Of a stretch of 64,000 bases of DNA, positions 16,781 to 27,164 are shown one piece after another (the first letter of the stretch is position 1; each line of letters begins with the position of its first letter). The notes under the pieces were generated by a model that had not been told where the DNA came from, made no database searches, and saw nothing but the letters and a program-made list of their open reading frames with translations. Both the position numbers and the translations under genes were made by a program. The stretch comes from Devosia sp. 1566 (GTDB lineage Bacteria; Pseudomonadota; Alphaproteobacteria; Rhizobiales; Devosiaceae). Location of the stretch: positions 4,104,746 through 4,168,745 of the forward strand of contig NZ_CP034767.1 of the NCBI RefSeq assembly GCF_004005995.1. Reading direction: 5' to 3'.

Positions 16781-17452
16781 ATGAGGCAGATGGATCAGGC
16801 GCCGAGTGGGGTGGAGAATGGGGTCAAGCGGGCCCGCAACTCCGGCAAGACTAAGGCGGCGATCCTGGTGGCGGCGCGGGCTGAATTTGCCGAACGGGGC
16901 TTTGAGGGTGCGCGGGTGGATGCCATTGCCGAGCGGGCGGGCGCCAACAAACGGCTGCTCTATCACTACTTCGGCAACAAGGAAGATCTCTACCGCGCGG
17001 TGCTGCTCGACGCCTATGGCGAGATCCGCAAGGGTGAGCGGGCGCTGAGTCTGGACCAATATGGCCCGGTGGAAGCCATGGACCGGCTCGTGCGCTTCAC
17101 CTTCCGCCATTTCCTGGCAAACCCTTGGTTCCCAAGGCTTTTGGGGACCGAAAACCTGGAGAATGCCCGCTTTCTCAAGACCATGCCGGATATCCGCGCC
17201 CTCCACTCCCCCCTGGTTGGGCAGATCACCGAGATCGTGCGGCGCGGCAATCAGGCCGGCATTTTCCGCGGCGATGTGGATGCGGTGCAGCTTTATATCT
17301 CAATCGCGGCCCTTGGATTCTTCTATGTTTCCAACATGGCGACCCTGTCGGTGATCTTTGACCGGGACCTCGCCAGCGTGGCCATGGTGCAGGAGCGTGA
17401 GGCGCAAGCGGTGCAGATGGTGCTCGATTACCTGCGCACGCGCCCGAGTTGA
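16781..17452 (+). CDS. TetR/AcrR family transcriptional regulator
   Basis: A 223-residue TetR-type repressor. The N-terminal DNA-binding domain (about 22-68) shows KAAILVAARAEFAERGFEG, the recognition helix region VDAIAERAGANKRLLYHYFG and NKEDLYRAVL. The C-terminal ligand domain with LENARFLKTMPDI resembles the RutR-like TetR_C group. It is divergent from the DUF993 operon and upstream of the sugar ABC importer, so it may control both; a 16-base palindrome lies in the intergenic region on the operon side. The effector is unknown. ATG 16790 is an alternative start. Confidence 0.88.
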   Translation: MRQMDQAPSGVENGVKRARNSGKTKAAILVAARAEFAERGFEGARVDAIAERAGANKRLLYHYFGNKEDLYRAVLLDAYGEIRKGERALSLDQYGPVEAMDRLVRFTFRHFLANPWFPRLLGTENLENARFLKTMPDIRALHSPLVGQITEIVRRGNQAGIFRGDVDAVQLYISIAALGFFYVSNMATLSVIFDRDLASVAMVQEREAQAVQMVLDYLRTRPS

Positions 17453-17542
17453 GCCACATAGATGAACAGATTATGAACGGCTGCTGAACAGCTTGCGTTC
17501 GTGCCGTTTTTCGTCTTCCATACAAGAAGGGCTTGGCGGTGC

Positions 17543-17592
17543 TTGACATCGACCAAAGTCTGACACAGTGTTGTAACCAGTTGGTGAGTTAG
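17543..17592 (+). promoter_or_regulatory. Possible promoter/operator region before the sugar ABC operon
   Basis: A consensus -35 TTGACA lies at 17543-17548, but no convincing -10 follows at the usual spacing. Just downstream, GTAAC (17573-17577) and GTTAG (17588-17592) resemble the arms of the palindrome at 16616-16631 with wider spacing, so the TetR protein might also act here. Weak evidence. Confidence 0.3.
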
Positions 17593-17656
17593 CGGCGGGG
17601 AGGCCGCGCTCCGCACCGCTCCGGATCCGGGCGGCAGCTGTTCATGGGAGGACATC

Positions 17657-18952
17657 ATGACTATTCGTATCGACCGCCGCAGCTTCCTGCTCGGCAGTAC
17701 GGCCCTGATGGCGGGAGCCGTCGCCGGCATTCGCCCGGGCTTTGCCCAGGAAGGCGCCAATCTGCGCCTGATCTTCTGGGGCGGCCAGGCGCGCGCCGAC
17801 CGCACCTATGGGGTGACGGATCTGTTCACCGCAGCCAACGGCGGTGAGATCCAGGGCGAGTTCCTGGCCTGGAACGATTACTGGCCCAAGCTCGCCACAC
17901 AAACCGCTGGCGGCAATGCGCCTGACATCATCCAGATGGATTATCGCTATATCGTTGAATACGCGAACCGCAACGCCATCGCGCCGCTCGACGAATTCGT
18001 GGGCACTACGCTCAAGCTTGACAATTACGATGCCGACCAGCTCGAGGGCGGCAAGGTTGGGGGCAAGCTTTACGGCGTCAGCCTTGGCGCCAATTCGGTT
18101 TGCACCCTGATCAACACCACCGCATTCGAGGAAGCGGGCGTCACCCCGCCCACCAATGCCTGGACCTATGATGACCTGATGGCCATGGGCGAGGCCTTCA
18201 AGTCGGCCAATATCCGTGGCGGCATGAAGGCCATCATGGATGCCTCCTATACCGAGCCGGCGCTCGACAACTGGCTGCGCCAGCGCGGCAAGGCCCTTTA
18301 TACCGCCGAAGGCCAGCTGGGCTTTGGCGTCGAGGACATGACCGAGTGGTTCACCCTTTGGCAGGGTCTGCGCGAAGCGGGCGTCTGCGTTGCCGCCGAA
18401 GAACAAGCGCTTGATACCGGCCCGCTCGAAACCACGATGCTGGTGCAGCAAAAGGCGGCGCTGATGCCGTCCAACTCCAACCAACTGGTGGGCTACCAGG
18501 CGCTGATGGAAGACAAGCTCGATATGTGCGGCCAGCCGCGCATCGCGGCCGGGCAGGGCGGTGGGCATTACCGCAAGCCATCGATGTTCTTTTCGGTGGG
18601 CGCCAATTCGCAGAACAAGGAAGCGGCCGCCAAATTCCTCGATTTCTTCATCAATGATGTGGAGGCAGGCAAGATCCTGGGCGTGGAACGCGGCATCCCG
18701 CCAGCAGTGGCCGTGCGCGAAGCTGTGGCGCCCACGCTGGACGAAGCCAACCAGATCGCCCTTAATTTCGTGGCGAACCTGGGTGACCTGTTGGGGCCGC
18801 TGCCCCCGCCACCACCTGCCGCCGCGGGCGAGATCGACATCTCGCTGCTGCGCACCGTCGGCCAGGAAGTGGGCTTTGGCGCCCGCTCGCCTGAAGACGG
18901 CGCCCAGTACTTTGTTGGCGAAGCGACCGCCATCCTGACCCGGGCAGGCTAA
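17657..18952 (+). CDS. Sugar ABC transporter substrate-binding protein (Tat-exported)
   Basis: A 431-residue extracellular solute-binding protein of family 1, the periplasmic sugar receptor of the importer encoded downstream. The N-terminus has a twin-arginine signal (DRRSFLLGSTALMAGAVAG, cleavage near FAQ-EG), then the binding-protein fold with LRLIFWGGQARADRTYGV and GNAPDIIQMDYRYI. A run of five prolines (GPLPPPPPAAAGE, near residue 380) is unusual in a solute-binding protein. A GGGAGG ribosome site precedes the ATG. The ligand is unknown; a mono- or oligosaccharide is likely from the family. Two permeases follow directly. Confidence 0.92.
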   Translation: MTIRIDRRSFLLGSTALMAGAVAGIRPGFAQEGANLRLIFWGGQARADRTYGVTDLFTAANGGEIQGEFLAWNDYWPKLATQTAGGNAPDIIQMDYRYIVEYANRNAIAPLDEFVGTTLKLDNYDADQLEGGKVGGKLYGVSLGANSVCTLINTTAFEEAGVTPPTNAWTYDDLMAMGEAFKSANIRGGMKAIMDASYTEPALDNWLRQRGKALYTAEGQLGFGVEDMTEWFTLWQGLREAGVCVAAEEQALDTGPLETTMLVQQKAALMPSNSNQLVGYQALMEDKLDMCGQPRIAAGQGGGHYRKPSMFFSVGANSQNKEAAAKFLDFFINDVEAGKILGVERGIPPAVAVREAVAPTLDEANQIALNFVANLGDLLGPLPPPPPAAAGEIDISLLRTVGQEVGFGARSPEDGAQYFVGEATAILTRAG

Positions 18953-18955
18953 TCC

Positions 18956-19903
18956 ATGACTGCGCGCTCCCTTGCAACCGACGCTCCTGCACGGGAGCGC
19001 GCGCATTCTCCCTCCTTCCTGTCGCGCATCTGGCACAATGATGCGCCGGGCTATCTGTTCTTGCTGCCTTGGTTCATCGGCTTTTTCGGCCTGACCATCG
19101 GGCCGATAATTTCCTCGCTTTATCTCAGCTTCACCGACTTCGACCTGCTGACCTCGCCCGACTGGGTTGGCGCGGACAACTATGTCCGCATGTTCACCAA
19201 TGACCCGAAATTTGCCGCCTCCATGCGGGTGACGCTGTTTTTCGTGCTGTTTTCGGTGCCGCTGAAGCTGGCCTTTGCGCTGGGCGTCGCCATGCTGCTC
19301 AATCGTGGCATCAAGGGGCTGCCCCTCTACCGCGCGCTGTTCTACCTGCCATCGCTGCTGGGTGCTTCGGTCGCCATCGCCATTTTGTGGCGGCAGATCT
19401 TTGCCGGCGACGGCCTCGTCAACCAGCTGCTGGCGCCACTCGGCATTGTCGGCCCGAGCTGGATTTCCAATCCGCGCTATTCACTCTGGACGCTGGTGAT
19501 CCTGTCGATCTGGCAGTTCGGCTCGCCCATGATCATTTTCCTCGCCGGTCTGCGCCAGATCCCTACCGACATGTATGAGGCGGCGAGCCTTGATGGCGCC
19601 AGCCGCTGGCGCCAGTTCGTCAAGATCACCCTGCCGCTGCTGACGCCGGTGGTGTTCTTCAACGCCATCATCCAGACCATCGACGCGTTCAAGAGCTTCA
19701 CCCCCGCCTTCATTATTTCGGGCGGCACCGGCAATCCGATCAATTCGACGCTGTTCTATACGCTCTACCTCTACCAGGAGGCCTTCGGCTTCTTCCGCAT
19801 GGGCTATGCCTCGGCGCTGGCCTGGGTGCTGCTGGCGCTGGTGGCGGCGTTCACCGCGTTCTCGTTTTTGACCAGCAAGTACTGGGTGCATTATGACGAC
19901 TGA
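18956..19903 (+). CDS. Sugar ABC transporter permease (MalF/UgpA-type)
   Basis: A 315-residue inner-membrane permease with six predicted transmembrane segments, starting PGYLFLLPWFIGFFGLTIGP and ending in LALVAAFTAFSFL. The EAA loop that contacts the ATPase is visible as DMYEAASLDGASRWRQFVKI with the conserved EAA...G pattern. It pairs with the next permease to form the channel. The gene starts three bases after the binding-protein stop and overlaps the next gene by 11 bases. Confidence 0.93.
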   Translation: MTARSLATDAPARERAHSPSFLSRIWHNDAPGYLFLLPWFIGFFGLTIGPIISSLYLSFTDFDLLTSPDWVGADNYVRMFTNDPKFAASMRVTLFFVLFSVPLKLAFALGVAMLLNRGIKGLPLYRALFYLPSLLGASVAIAILWRQIFAGDGLVNQLLAPLGIVGPSWISNPRYSLWTLVILSIWQFGSPMIIFLAGLRQIPTDMYEAASLDGASRWRQFVKITLPLLTPVVFFNAIIQTIDAFKSFTPAFIISGGTGNPINSTLFYTLYLYQEAFGFFRMGYASALAWVLLALVAAFTAFSFLTSKYWVHYDD

Positions 19904-20780
19904 CGCGCCCCGCCTCGAGGTCGTGACGGCCCATACGCCTTCGCCGCTGCGCCGGCGCCTGACCACCATTCTCGTGCATGTGCTGCTGATCGGCGCCTCG
20001 ATCGCCATGCTGTATCCGCTGCTCTGGATGCTGTCGGCCTCGGTGCGGCCGGAAAACGAGATATTCAACGCCACGAGCCTCTGGCCCAGCGAATGGAGTC
20101 TCGATGCCTATCGGCGCGGCTGGAACGGGTTGCGGGTGAGCTTTGGCACGTTCTTTTCCAACAGCTTCCTGATCTCGATCCTGTCGGTGCTGGGCAATGT
20201 GATGGCCTGTTCGCTGGCCGCCTATGCCTTTGCCCGGCTCAAGTTCCGCGGGCGCAATTTCTGGTTTGCGCTGATGCTGATGACGCTGATGCTGCCTTAT
20301 CAGGTCACGCTCATTCCCCAATATGTGCTGTTCCGGCAGCTGGGCTGGATCGACACCATCCTGCCGCTGGTCGTGCCCAAATTCCTCGCGGCCGATGCGT
20401 TCTTCATCTTCCTCATGGTGCAGTTCTTCCGTGGCCTGCCGCGCGAGCTCGATGAAGCCGCGCAAATGGATGGCTGCTCGCCCTGGCGCATCTATTGGAA
20501 GATCATCCTGCCGCTGTCGACGCCGGTGCTGGCGACGGCCGCGATCTTCACCTTCATCTGGACCTGGGACGATTTCTTCGGGCCGCTGATCTATCTCAAC
20601 GAGATGCGGCAATACACGGTGATGCTGGGCCTGCGCACCTTCACCGACTCCACCGGCGAAAGCGATTACGGCGCGCTCTTTGCCATGTCGGTGCTCTCAC
20701 TGATCCCGATCTTTGTGTTCTTCCTGTTCTTCCAGCGGCTGCTGATCGAGGGCATCGCGACCACGGGGATGAAGCGGTGA
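19893..20780 (+). CDS. Sugar ABC transporter permease (MalG/UgpE-type)
   Basis: A 295-residue permease and partner of the upstream one. It has six predicted membrane helices, the first near LVLHVLLIGASIAMLYPLLW-like sequence at residues 25-50, and the EAA loop ELDEAAQMDGCSPWRIYWKI. It ends in IEGIATTGMKR, a typical MalG-type tail. An 11-base overlap with the upstream permease indicates coupled translation. A 213-base gap with a large inverted repeat separates it from the dehydrogenase genes that continue the operon. Confidence 0.93.
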   Translation: MTTDAPRLEVVTAHTPSPLRRRLTTILVHVLLIGASIAMLYPLLWMLSASVRPENEIFNATSLWPSEWSLDAYRRGWNGLRVSFGTFFSNSFLISILSVLGNVMACSLAAYAFARLKFRGRNFWFALMLMTLMLPYQVTLIPQYVLFRQLGWIDTILPLVVPKFLAADAFFIFLMVQFFRGLPRELDEAAQMDGCSPWRIYWKIILPLSTPVLATAAIFTFIWTWDDFFGPLIYLNEMRQYTVMLGLRTFTDSTGESDYGALFAMSVLSLIPIFVFFLFFQRLLIEGIATTGMKR

Positions 20781-20802
20781 CACCAGCCTGTGCGGGCAAG
20801 GC

Positions 20803-20899
20803 CTCCCTCCCCCTTGAGGGGAGGGCCGGGGAGGGGGTGATCCGGTGGGTCACTGATGGACCCCCACCCCCAGCCCCTCCCCTCAAGGGGGAGGGGAGG
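20803..20899. repeat. Large imperfect inverted repeat (REP-like element) inside the ABC operon
   Basis: Two arms of about 40 bases, each built from CCTCCC, CCCTTGAGGGG and GGGGTG-type blocks, face each other around an unpaired centre of about 18 bases (CCGGTGGGTCACTGATGG). Each arm also contains the small palindrome CCCCTTGAGGGG or CCCCTCAAGGGG. It lies between the second permease and the first dehydrogenase gene of the same operon. Such G/C-rich palindromes resemble dispersed intergenic repeats of rhizobial genomes and could fold into a stable RNA hairpin that protects the permease mRNA or attenuates transcription. Confidence 0.7.
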
Positions 20900-20993
20900 A
20901 CACGGGCCGCATGGCCGGCGGTACACCAGCCCCTTCCACGACGCGCCCGGACTGCCGTCGACTTTCGGCACCCACAAAAGAACTGAGTAGACC

Positions 20994-22010
20994 ATGACCA
21001 TCAAGATTGCCGCGATCGGCATCAATCACAGCCATATCTATGGGCAGGTCAATTGCCTGCTCGATGCCGGTGCCGAGCTCGTGGCGTTTCATGCGCCCGA
21101 GGATGATCTGGCGGGCCAGTTCGCGGGAAAATACCCGCAGGCGCGGCGGGTTGCCGACCCCAAGGCAATCCTTGAGGACGAGAGCATCGCGGTGATCCTG
21201 ACCTCGGCCATTCCTGCCGAGCGAGCGGCCATTTCCATCGCCGCCATGCAGCATGGCAAGGACGTGCTGTCCGACAAACCGGGCATGACGAGCTTTGCCC
21301 AGCTCGAGGAAATCAAGCGGGTGCAGCGGGAGACCGGGCGCATTTATGGGGTGCTCTATTCCGAGCATTTCGAGGTGCGCGCCACGGTCGAAGCCGGCAA
21401 TCTGATTGCCGCCGGCGCCATTGGCGAAGTGATCAATACGGTGGGGCTCGGACCCCATGCCATCCGCAACAATCAGCGGCCCGACTGGTTTTTCGACCGC
21501 AACCGCTATGGCGGCATTTTGTGCGATATCGCCAGCCACCAGTTCGAGCAGTTCCTGTTCTTTTCCAAAAGCCTGGATGCCGAAATCATCTCGGCGAGCG
21601 TCGCCAATCGCGCCCATTCCGACCGGCCGGGGCTGCAGGATGTGGGCGACACGCATCTGCGCACGCCCCGCACCACCGGCTATATCCGCGTCGACTGGTT
21701 TACTCCCGAGGGCCTGCCCACCTGGGGCGATGGCCGGCTGACCATTTTGGGCACCGAGGGCTATATCGAGCTCAGAAAATATATCGATATTGCCGGCCGG
21801 CCCGGCACCGATCACCTGTTCCTCGTCGACAAGTCCGGGGTGCAGCATGTGGATTGCTCGGCGACCGAGCTGCCCTTCGGGCGGCAGTTCCTCGAGGATG
21901 TGCGCAACAGAACGCAAACGGCGATGCCGCAGGAGCGGTGCTTTAATGCCATGCAGCTGGCGCTGACCGCCCAGCAACTGGCCGAACGCGGCACGGAGTG
22001 GCAGCAGTGA
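20994..22010 (+). CDS. Gfo/Idh/MocA family dehydrogenase (ABC operon, first)
   Basis: A 338-residue oxidoreductase of the Gfo/Idh/MocA superfamily. The N-terminus IKIAAIGINHSHIYGQVN is a Rossmann variant lacking a classic GxGxxG. The family motif appears as KDVLSDKPGMTSFAQLEE, where the usual E-K-P is D-K-P, and the catalytic segment is RYGGILCDIASHQFEQFL. Substrate and product are unknown. A GTGA overlap joins it to the next, related gene. Placement downstream of the importer permeases suggests it oxidises the imported sugar or its derivative. Confidence 0.87.
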   Translation: MTIKIAAIGINHSHIYGQVNCLLDAGAELVAFHAPEDDLAGQFAGKYPQARRVADPKAILEDESIAVILTSAIPAERAAISIAAMQHGKDVLSDKPGMTSFAQLEEIKRVQRETGRIYGVLYSEHFEVRATVEAGNLIAAGAIGEVINTVGLGPHAIRNNQRPDWFFDRNRYGGILCDIASHQFEQFLFFSKSLDAEIISASVANRAHSDRPGLQDVGDTHLRTPRTTGYIRVDWFTPEGLPTWGDGRLTILGTEGYIELRKYIDIAGRPGTDHLFLVDKSGVQHVDCSATELPFGRQFLEDVRNRTQTAMPQERCFNAMQLALTAQQLAERGTEWQQ

Positions 22011-23092
22011 AAGAGATCTTCAACGTCGCTATTATCGGCTGCGGCATTGGTCGCTCCCATATCGTCGAGGGCTATGCGCCCAATGCCGACAAGTTCCGCG
22101 TGCTGGCCCTGTGTGATCTCAACCCCGAGCGCATGAACCCCATTGCCGACGAATTCGGCGTGCCGCGGCGCGAAACCGAGTTCGATGCCGTGCTGGCGAT
22201 GGATGATATCGACATCATCGATATCTGCACCCCGCCCATGCTGCATTACCCCATGGTGCTGGCGGCGCTGCGCGCGGGCAAGCATGTGATCTGCGAAAAG
22301 CCGCTGGTGGGCTCGCTCGCCCAGGTCGACGAAGTGATCGCCGAGGAAAAGAAGTCCAAGGGCATGCTGATGCCGGTGTTCCAGTACCGGTTCGGCGACG
22401 GCATCGAGCAGGCCAAGGCCATCATCGATGCCGGGATCGCCGGCAAACCCTATGTGGGGACGGTGGAAACGCTGTGGACGCGCGGGCCTGATTATTATGC
22501 GGTGCCCTGGCGCGGCAAATGGGCAACGGAACTGGGGGGCGTGTTGATGACCCACGCCATCCACCAGCATGACCTTTTCACTTACCTGATGGGCGACATC
22601 AAGCGCCTGTTCGGGCGGGTGGCGACGCGGGTCAACGACATCGAGGTGGAAGATTGCGTCACCGCCTCGCTCGAGCTCGAGAACGGGGCGCTCGGGAGCT
22701 TTACGGCGACGCTGGGCTCCGCCCAGGAGATCACGCGGCTGCGGCTGGCCTTCGAGAATGTCACCTTCGAAAGCGATCACGAGCCCTATAATCCGGGCAA
22801 CAAGCCCTGGACCATTCTGCCGCGCAACGCGGAAACGCGCGAAAAGATCGAGGCTCTTCTGGCTGGCTGGCAGCATGTGCCCTCGCGCTTCCAGACGCAG
22901 ATGGCGCGCTTCCATGCCGCCCTGACGGGGCAGGCGCCGCTGCCGGTGACCTCGGCCGATTCGCGCCGGGCGCTGGAATTGGTGACGGCATTTTATCATT
23001 CCTCCACCACCCACGAGGATGTGGAACTGCCCCTGGGCACCGAGCATCCCCGCTATTCCAGCTGGGTGCCGCCCCAGTTCCAAAAGGCTTAA
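22007..23092 (+). CDS. Gfo/Idh/MocA family dehydrogenase (ABC operon, second)
   Basis: A 361-residue NAD(P)-dependent sugar or cyclitol dehydrogenase with a standard Rossmann motif ([17 protein letters not shown]), the hallmark [18 protein letters not shown] near 95 and the catalytic-domain segment [16 protein letters not shown]. The start is GTG 22007, which overlaps the upstream stop in a GTGA arrangement and has CGGAG 9 bases before it; an in-frame GTG at 21998 is the alternative. Together with the upstream gene it makes three members of this superfamily within 10 kb, so the pathway probably includes several redox steps on one carbohydrate. Confidence 0.88.
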   Translation: MKEIFNVAIIGCGIGRSHIVEGYAPNADKFRVLALCDLNPERMNPIADEFGVPRRETEFDAVLAMDDIDIIDICTPPMLHYPMVLAALRAGKHVICEKPLVGSLAQVDEVIAEEKKSKGMLMPVFQYRFGDGIEQAKAIIDAGIAGKPYVGTVETLWTRGPDYYAVPWRGKWATELGGVLMTHAIHQHDLFTYLMGDIKRLFGRVATRVNDIEVEDCVTASLELENGALGSFTATLGSAQEITRLRLAFENVTFESDHEPYNPGNKPWTILPRNAETREKIEALLAGWQHVPSRFQTQMARFHAALTGQAPLPVTSADSRRALELVTAFYHSSTTHEDVELPLGTEHPRYSSWVPPQFQKA

Positions 23093-23102
23093 GGAGCGTT
23101 TC

Positions 23103-24161
<1,059 letters not shown>

Positions 24162-24278
24162 CCCCCCTTTTCCACTGCTGCGGGTGTGGCGGTGGACTGA
24201 GGGATCGGGTGCAACACAATCTTAAGATCTGGCGCCCATCGTCCGCGGGCTGGTTTTGTTGAACCTCCAAGCCAACTT

Positions 24279-24312
24279 GCCGCCCCGGCCTGCCGCGGGC
24301 GGCTCTTCTTTG
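24279..24312 (+). terminator. Probable intrinsic terminator of the ABC operon
   Basis: GCCGCCC (24279-24285) can pair with GGGCGGC (24297-24303), followed by TCTTCTTT. It is about 120 bases after the last gene of the operon. Confidence 0.5.
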
Positions 24313-24353
24313 CGGGCGTTGTTGCGCATGGCGGCGGGGACTAGGGTAGGCGC

Positions 24354-26228
24354 ATGAGTGTTCTAACGCCCCTGCATCGCTTGTTTGAATCCTGGATCGA
24401 CCCGTTTCGGGCGCCGCAAAGCTTGCAACCGCCCGGCACCGGCCCGCAGTTTTTCTGGCATTATGTGCGCCAGGCCAAGCTGCCGTTCCTTGCGCTTCTG
24501 GTGCTGGGCGGGGCGGTGGCCCTGGTGGAAGCGGCGCTGTTTTACTATGTCGGCCGGCTCGTTGACATTCTCGATGCGGCCAATCAGGCGGCGGGCTGGA
24601 ATGGCCTTCTGGCCAGTGCCGGCACCGAGCTTGGCATCATGCTGATGGTGGTGCTCGTTGTGCGCTTCATTGTCACCTGGCTTTCGGCGGCGGTGGAAGA
24701 GCAGACGGTTAATCTCGGCTTCTACAACCTCGTGCGCTGGCAGGCCTATTCGCATGTGATCCGGCAGAGCCTGTCGTTCTTTCAGAACGATTTTTCCGGC
24801 GCCATTGCCAGCAAAGTCTGGCAAAGCGGCGGAGCGGTGGGCGATTTCATGGTCGCACTGCTCCAGGTGGTGTGGTTCATCGCTGTTTATGCGCTGACAA
24901 CGCTGGTGCTGGTGGGCCAGCTCGATTGGCGGTTGGGTGCGGCGGTGGCGCTCTGGATCTTCGCCTTTTCGCTGCTGGCCTGGTATTATGTGCCGCGCAT
25001 GCGCCAGCGCTCGGCGCAGGCGGCGGAAGCGGCCTCGGCGCTCAATGGCCGGATCGTTGATAGCTTTGCCAATATCCAGACGCTCAAGCTCTTTGGCTCG
25101 AGCGATGAAGACGACCGCTTTGTGCGCCGCGGCTTTGACGGCTTCATCGAGGCCATGCGCAGCCTCGCGCGTACGCTGGTGGGGGTGCGCTCGGCCATGG
25201 GCATGCTGTCGGGCATCGCCATTGCCGGGATCGGTGCGCTTTCCGTGCATTTGTGGACGCAAGGGCTGATCTCGGTGGGCGGGGTCGCCTTTACGCTGGG
25301 GCTGGTGCTGCGGCTCTACAATCTGCTTGGGCGCATGATGAACCAGCTCAACGGGCTGATGCGCAATTATGGCACGGCGCAGAACTCGGCCGAACTGATC
25401 GCCCGGCCGCTGGCGCTGGTGGATGCGCCCGATGCCAAGCCGCTGGTGGTGACGCAAGGCGCGATCAGCTTCGAGAACATCTCGTTTCACTATGGCCAAA
25501 TCCAGGGCGTGATCGAGGGCCTCAATCTCGATATTGCGCCGGGCGAAAGGATCGGGCTGATCGGGCGCTCTGGGGCGGGCAAGTCGACGCTGGTCAACCT
25601 GTTGCTGCGCTTTTACGACCTCGAAAGCGGGCGCATCACCATTGATGGGCAGGACATTGCCGGGGTGACGCAGGCTTCGCTGCGCGCCAATATCGGCGTC
25701 GTCACGCAGGATACCGCGCTGCTGCACCGCTCGGTGCGCGCCAATATCGTCTTTGGCCGGCCCGAAGCGAGCGACGCCGAAATGGTCAGCGCCGCCGAAA
25801 TGGCGGAGGCCGACGAGTTCATCGAAACCCTGGTCGATCACCGTGGGCGCACCGGTTACGACGCGCAGGTCGGCGAGCGCGGCGTCAAGCTATCGGGTGG
25901 GCAACGCCAGCGGGTGGCGATTGCCCGGGTGCTGCTGAAGAACGCGCCCATCCTGGTGCTGGACGAGGCGACTTCGGCGCTGGACAGCGAGGTGGAAGCG
26001 GCGATCCAAAGCCAGCTCGAACGATTGATGGCAGGCAAAACCGTCATCGCCATTGCCCATCGCCTTTCCACCATTGCCGCGATGGATCGGCTGGTGGTGC
26101 TGGAAAAGGGCCGGATCATCGAGCAGGGCACCCATGCCGAACTCTTGGCGCATGGCAAGACCTATGCCCAACTCTGGCAGCGGCAATCGGGCGGTTTCCT
26201 TGATCCCGCGGAGGTCGGCGGCCGCTAG
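24354..26228 (+). CDS. ABC exporter, fused membrane and ATPase domains
   Basis: A 624-residue half-transporter. The N-terminal membrane domain (about 35-340, six helices) begins after LPFLALLVLGGAVALVEAAL, and the C-terminal ATPase carries Walker A GRSGAGKSTLVN, Q-loop VVTQDTALLHRSV, signature [14 protein letters not shown], Walker B LVLDEATSALD and the H-loop IAHRLSTIA. It should homodimerise and export a lipid, drug or peptide. It stands alone between two transcription units, so context gives no substrate; MsbA-like lipid export is only one possibility. Confidence 0.92.
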   Translation: MSVLTPLHRLFESWIDPFRAPQSLQPPGTGPQFFWHYVRQAKLPFLALLVLGGAVALVEAALFYYVGRLVDILDAANQAAGWNGLLASAGTELGIMLMVVLVVRFIVTWLSAAVEEQTVNLGFYNLVRWQAYSHVIRQSLSFFQNDFSGAIASKVWQSGGAVGDFMVALLQVVWFIAVYALTTLVLVGQLDWRLGAAVALWIFAFSLLAWYYVPRMRQRSAQAAEAASALNGRIVDSFANIQTLKLFGSSDEDDRFVRRGFDGFIEAMRSLARTLVGVRSAMGMLSGIAIAGIGALSVHLWTQGLISVGGVAFTLGLVLRLYNLLGRMMNQLNGLMRNYGTAQNSAELIARPLALVDAPDAKPLVVTQGAISFENISFHYGQIQGVIEGLNLDIAPGERIGLIGRSGAGKSTLVNLLLRFYDLESGRITIDGQDIAGVTQASLRANIGVVTQDTALLHRSVRANIVFGRPEASDAEMVSAAEMAEADEFIETLVDHRGRTGYDAQVGERGVKLSGGQRQRVAIARVLLKNAPILVLDEATSALDSEVEAAIQSQLERLMAGKTVIAIAHRLSTIAAMDRLVVLEKGRIIEQGTHAELLAHGKTYAQLWQRQSGGFLDPAEVGGR

Positions 26229-26253
26229 ATATCCCTGGCGGCTCAGTGGAGCC

Positions 26254-26274
26254 GCCGCGCCAACGCGGCTTTTT
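26254..26274 (+). terminator. Intrinsic terminator after the ABC exporter
   Basis: GCCGC (26254-26258) pairs with GCGGC (26265-26269) and five T follow at 26270-26274. An adjacent hairpin GGCGGCT/AGCCGCC just upstream (about 26237-26256) competes with it. Confidence 0.65.
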
Positions 26275-26294
26275 GGTCCAAGAGGAGAGCTGAA

Positions 26295-27140
26295 ATGCGC
26301 ATGATAGCAAGCAGTGGTGGAGCGCAACTGGCAAGTGTGGCGGAAGGGGAGCGGCTGGAAGGGACGATCCTCCTTGTCATGGGCGCCACGGCATCCATGG
26401 TGTGGTGGCCCCAATCGCTGGTGCAGGCGCTGGCTGGTGCGGGGTTTCAGGTGATCAGGTTCGATCATCGCGATACTGGCGCCTCCACGACCAACCCGCC
26501 CGGAGATATCCGCTACACCATCCAGGAGCTTGCCGATGATCTGGTCGCTATCCTGGACGCCTACGGGGTGCGTCGAGCCCATCTGGTGGGCATGTCGCTG
26601 GGCGGGTATCTCGCCCAGATCGTGGCGCTGCAGCATCCCGAGCGCGTCGCGACGCTGGCCCTGCTTTCGGCCGAACCGCTGGGCATGAACTACCAAGGCG
26701 AGGGGATTGCGCCGGCACTGCTTGAGCATTTCGGCACTTTCGGCTCGGTCGACTGGAGCGACGCTGCCGCGGTTCGACGCTTTATGCTGCGCGATGCCGA
26801 ACTCTGCGCTGGTACTGCCGTGCCGTTCGACACCGATGCTGCGAGCGCCCGGATCGAACAGGAGCTGAGCCGAACGCAAAGCATGGCCAGTGCCTTTAAT
26901 CACGGCTCGGTCGGGGGCGAACTTGATCCGGGCTTGAGCGCGGCTGATTTACGGCTGCCGCTCCTGGTGGTGCATGGCAGCCAAGACCCGGTAATTTCCC
27001 TCGCGGCAGCACGCACCAGCGCCGCCGCCGTGCCCGGCGCGGAGCTGATCATCCTGCCCGAGCGCGGCCACGAACTGCTCGAAATGGACATGCCCGAGAT
27101 TGCCGCAGCTGTGGTGCGCAACTGCGCACGCGCGTCGTGA
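26295..27140 (+). CDS. Alpha/beta-fold hydrolase
   Basis: A 281-residue alpha/beta hydrolase. The nucleophile elbow is GMSLGG (Ser near residue 100), the acid is in HGSQDPV near 234 and the catalytic histidine in ERGHELLEMD near 260. The HxG-like segment VRFDHRDTGAST resembles hydrolases acting on esters or lactones; the substrate is unknown. The ATG at 26295 follows GAGGAGAG by six bases. It is convergent with the diguanylate cyclase gene and not obviously part of an operon. Confidence 0.85.
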   Translation: MRMIASSGGAQLASVAEGERLEGTILLVMGATASMVWWPQSLVQALAGAGFQVIRFDHRDTGASTTNPPGDIRYTIQELADDLVAILDAYGVRRAHLVGMSLGGYLAQIVALQHPERVATLALLSAEPLGMNYQGEGIAPALLEHFGTFGSVDWSDAAAVRRFMLRDAELCAGTAVPFDTDAASARIEQELSRTQSMASAFNHGSVGGELDPGLSAADLRLPLLVVHGSQDPVISLAAARTSAAAVPGAELIILPERGHELLEMDMPEIAAAVVRNCARAS

Positions 27141-27164
27141 TGCCAGGTGACCAGCCCTCGGGGT

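Noticed and set aside
17642..19036. 464-codon minus-strand open frame
   Set aside because: It is opposite the sugar-binding protein gene with its Tat signal and ribosome site; no domain in the antisense product.
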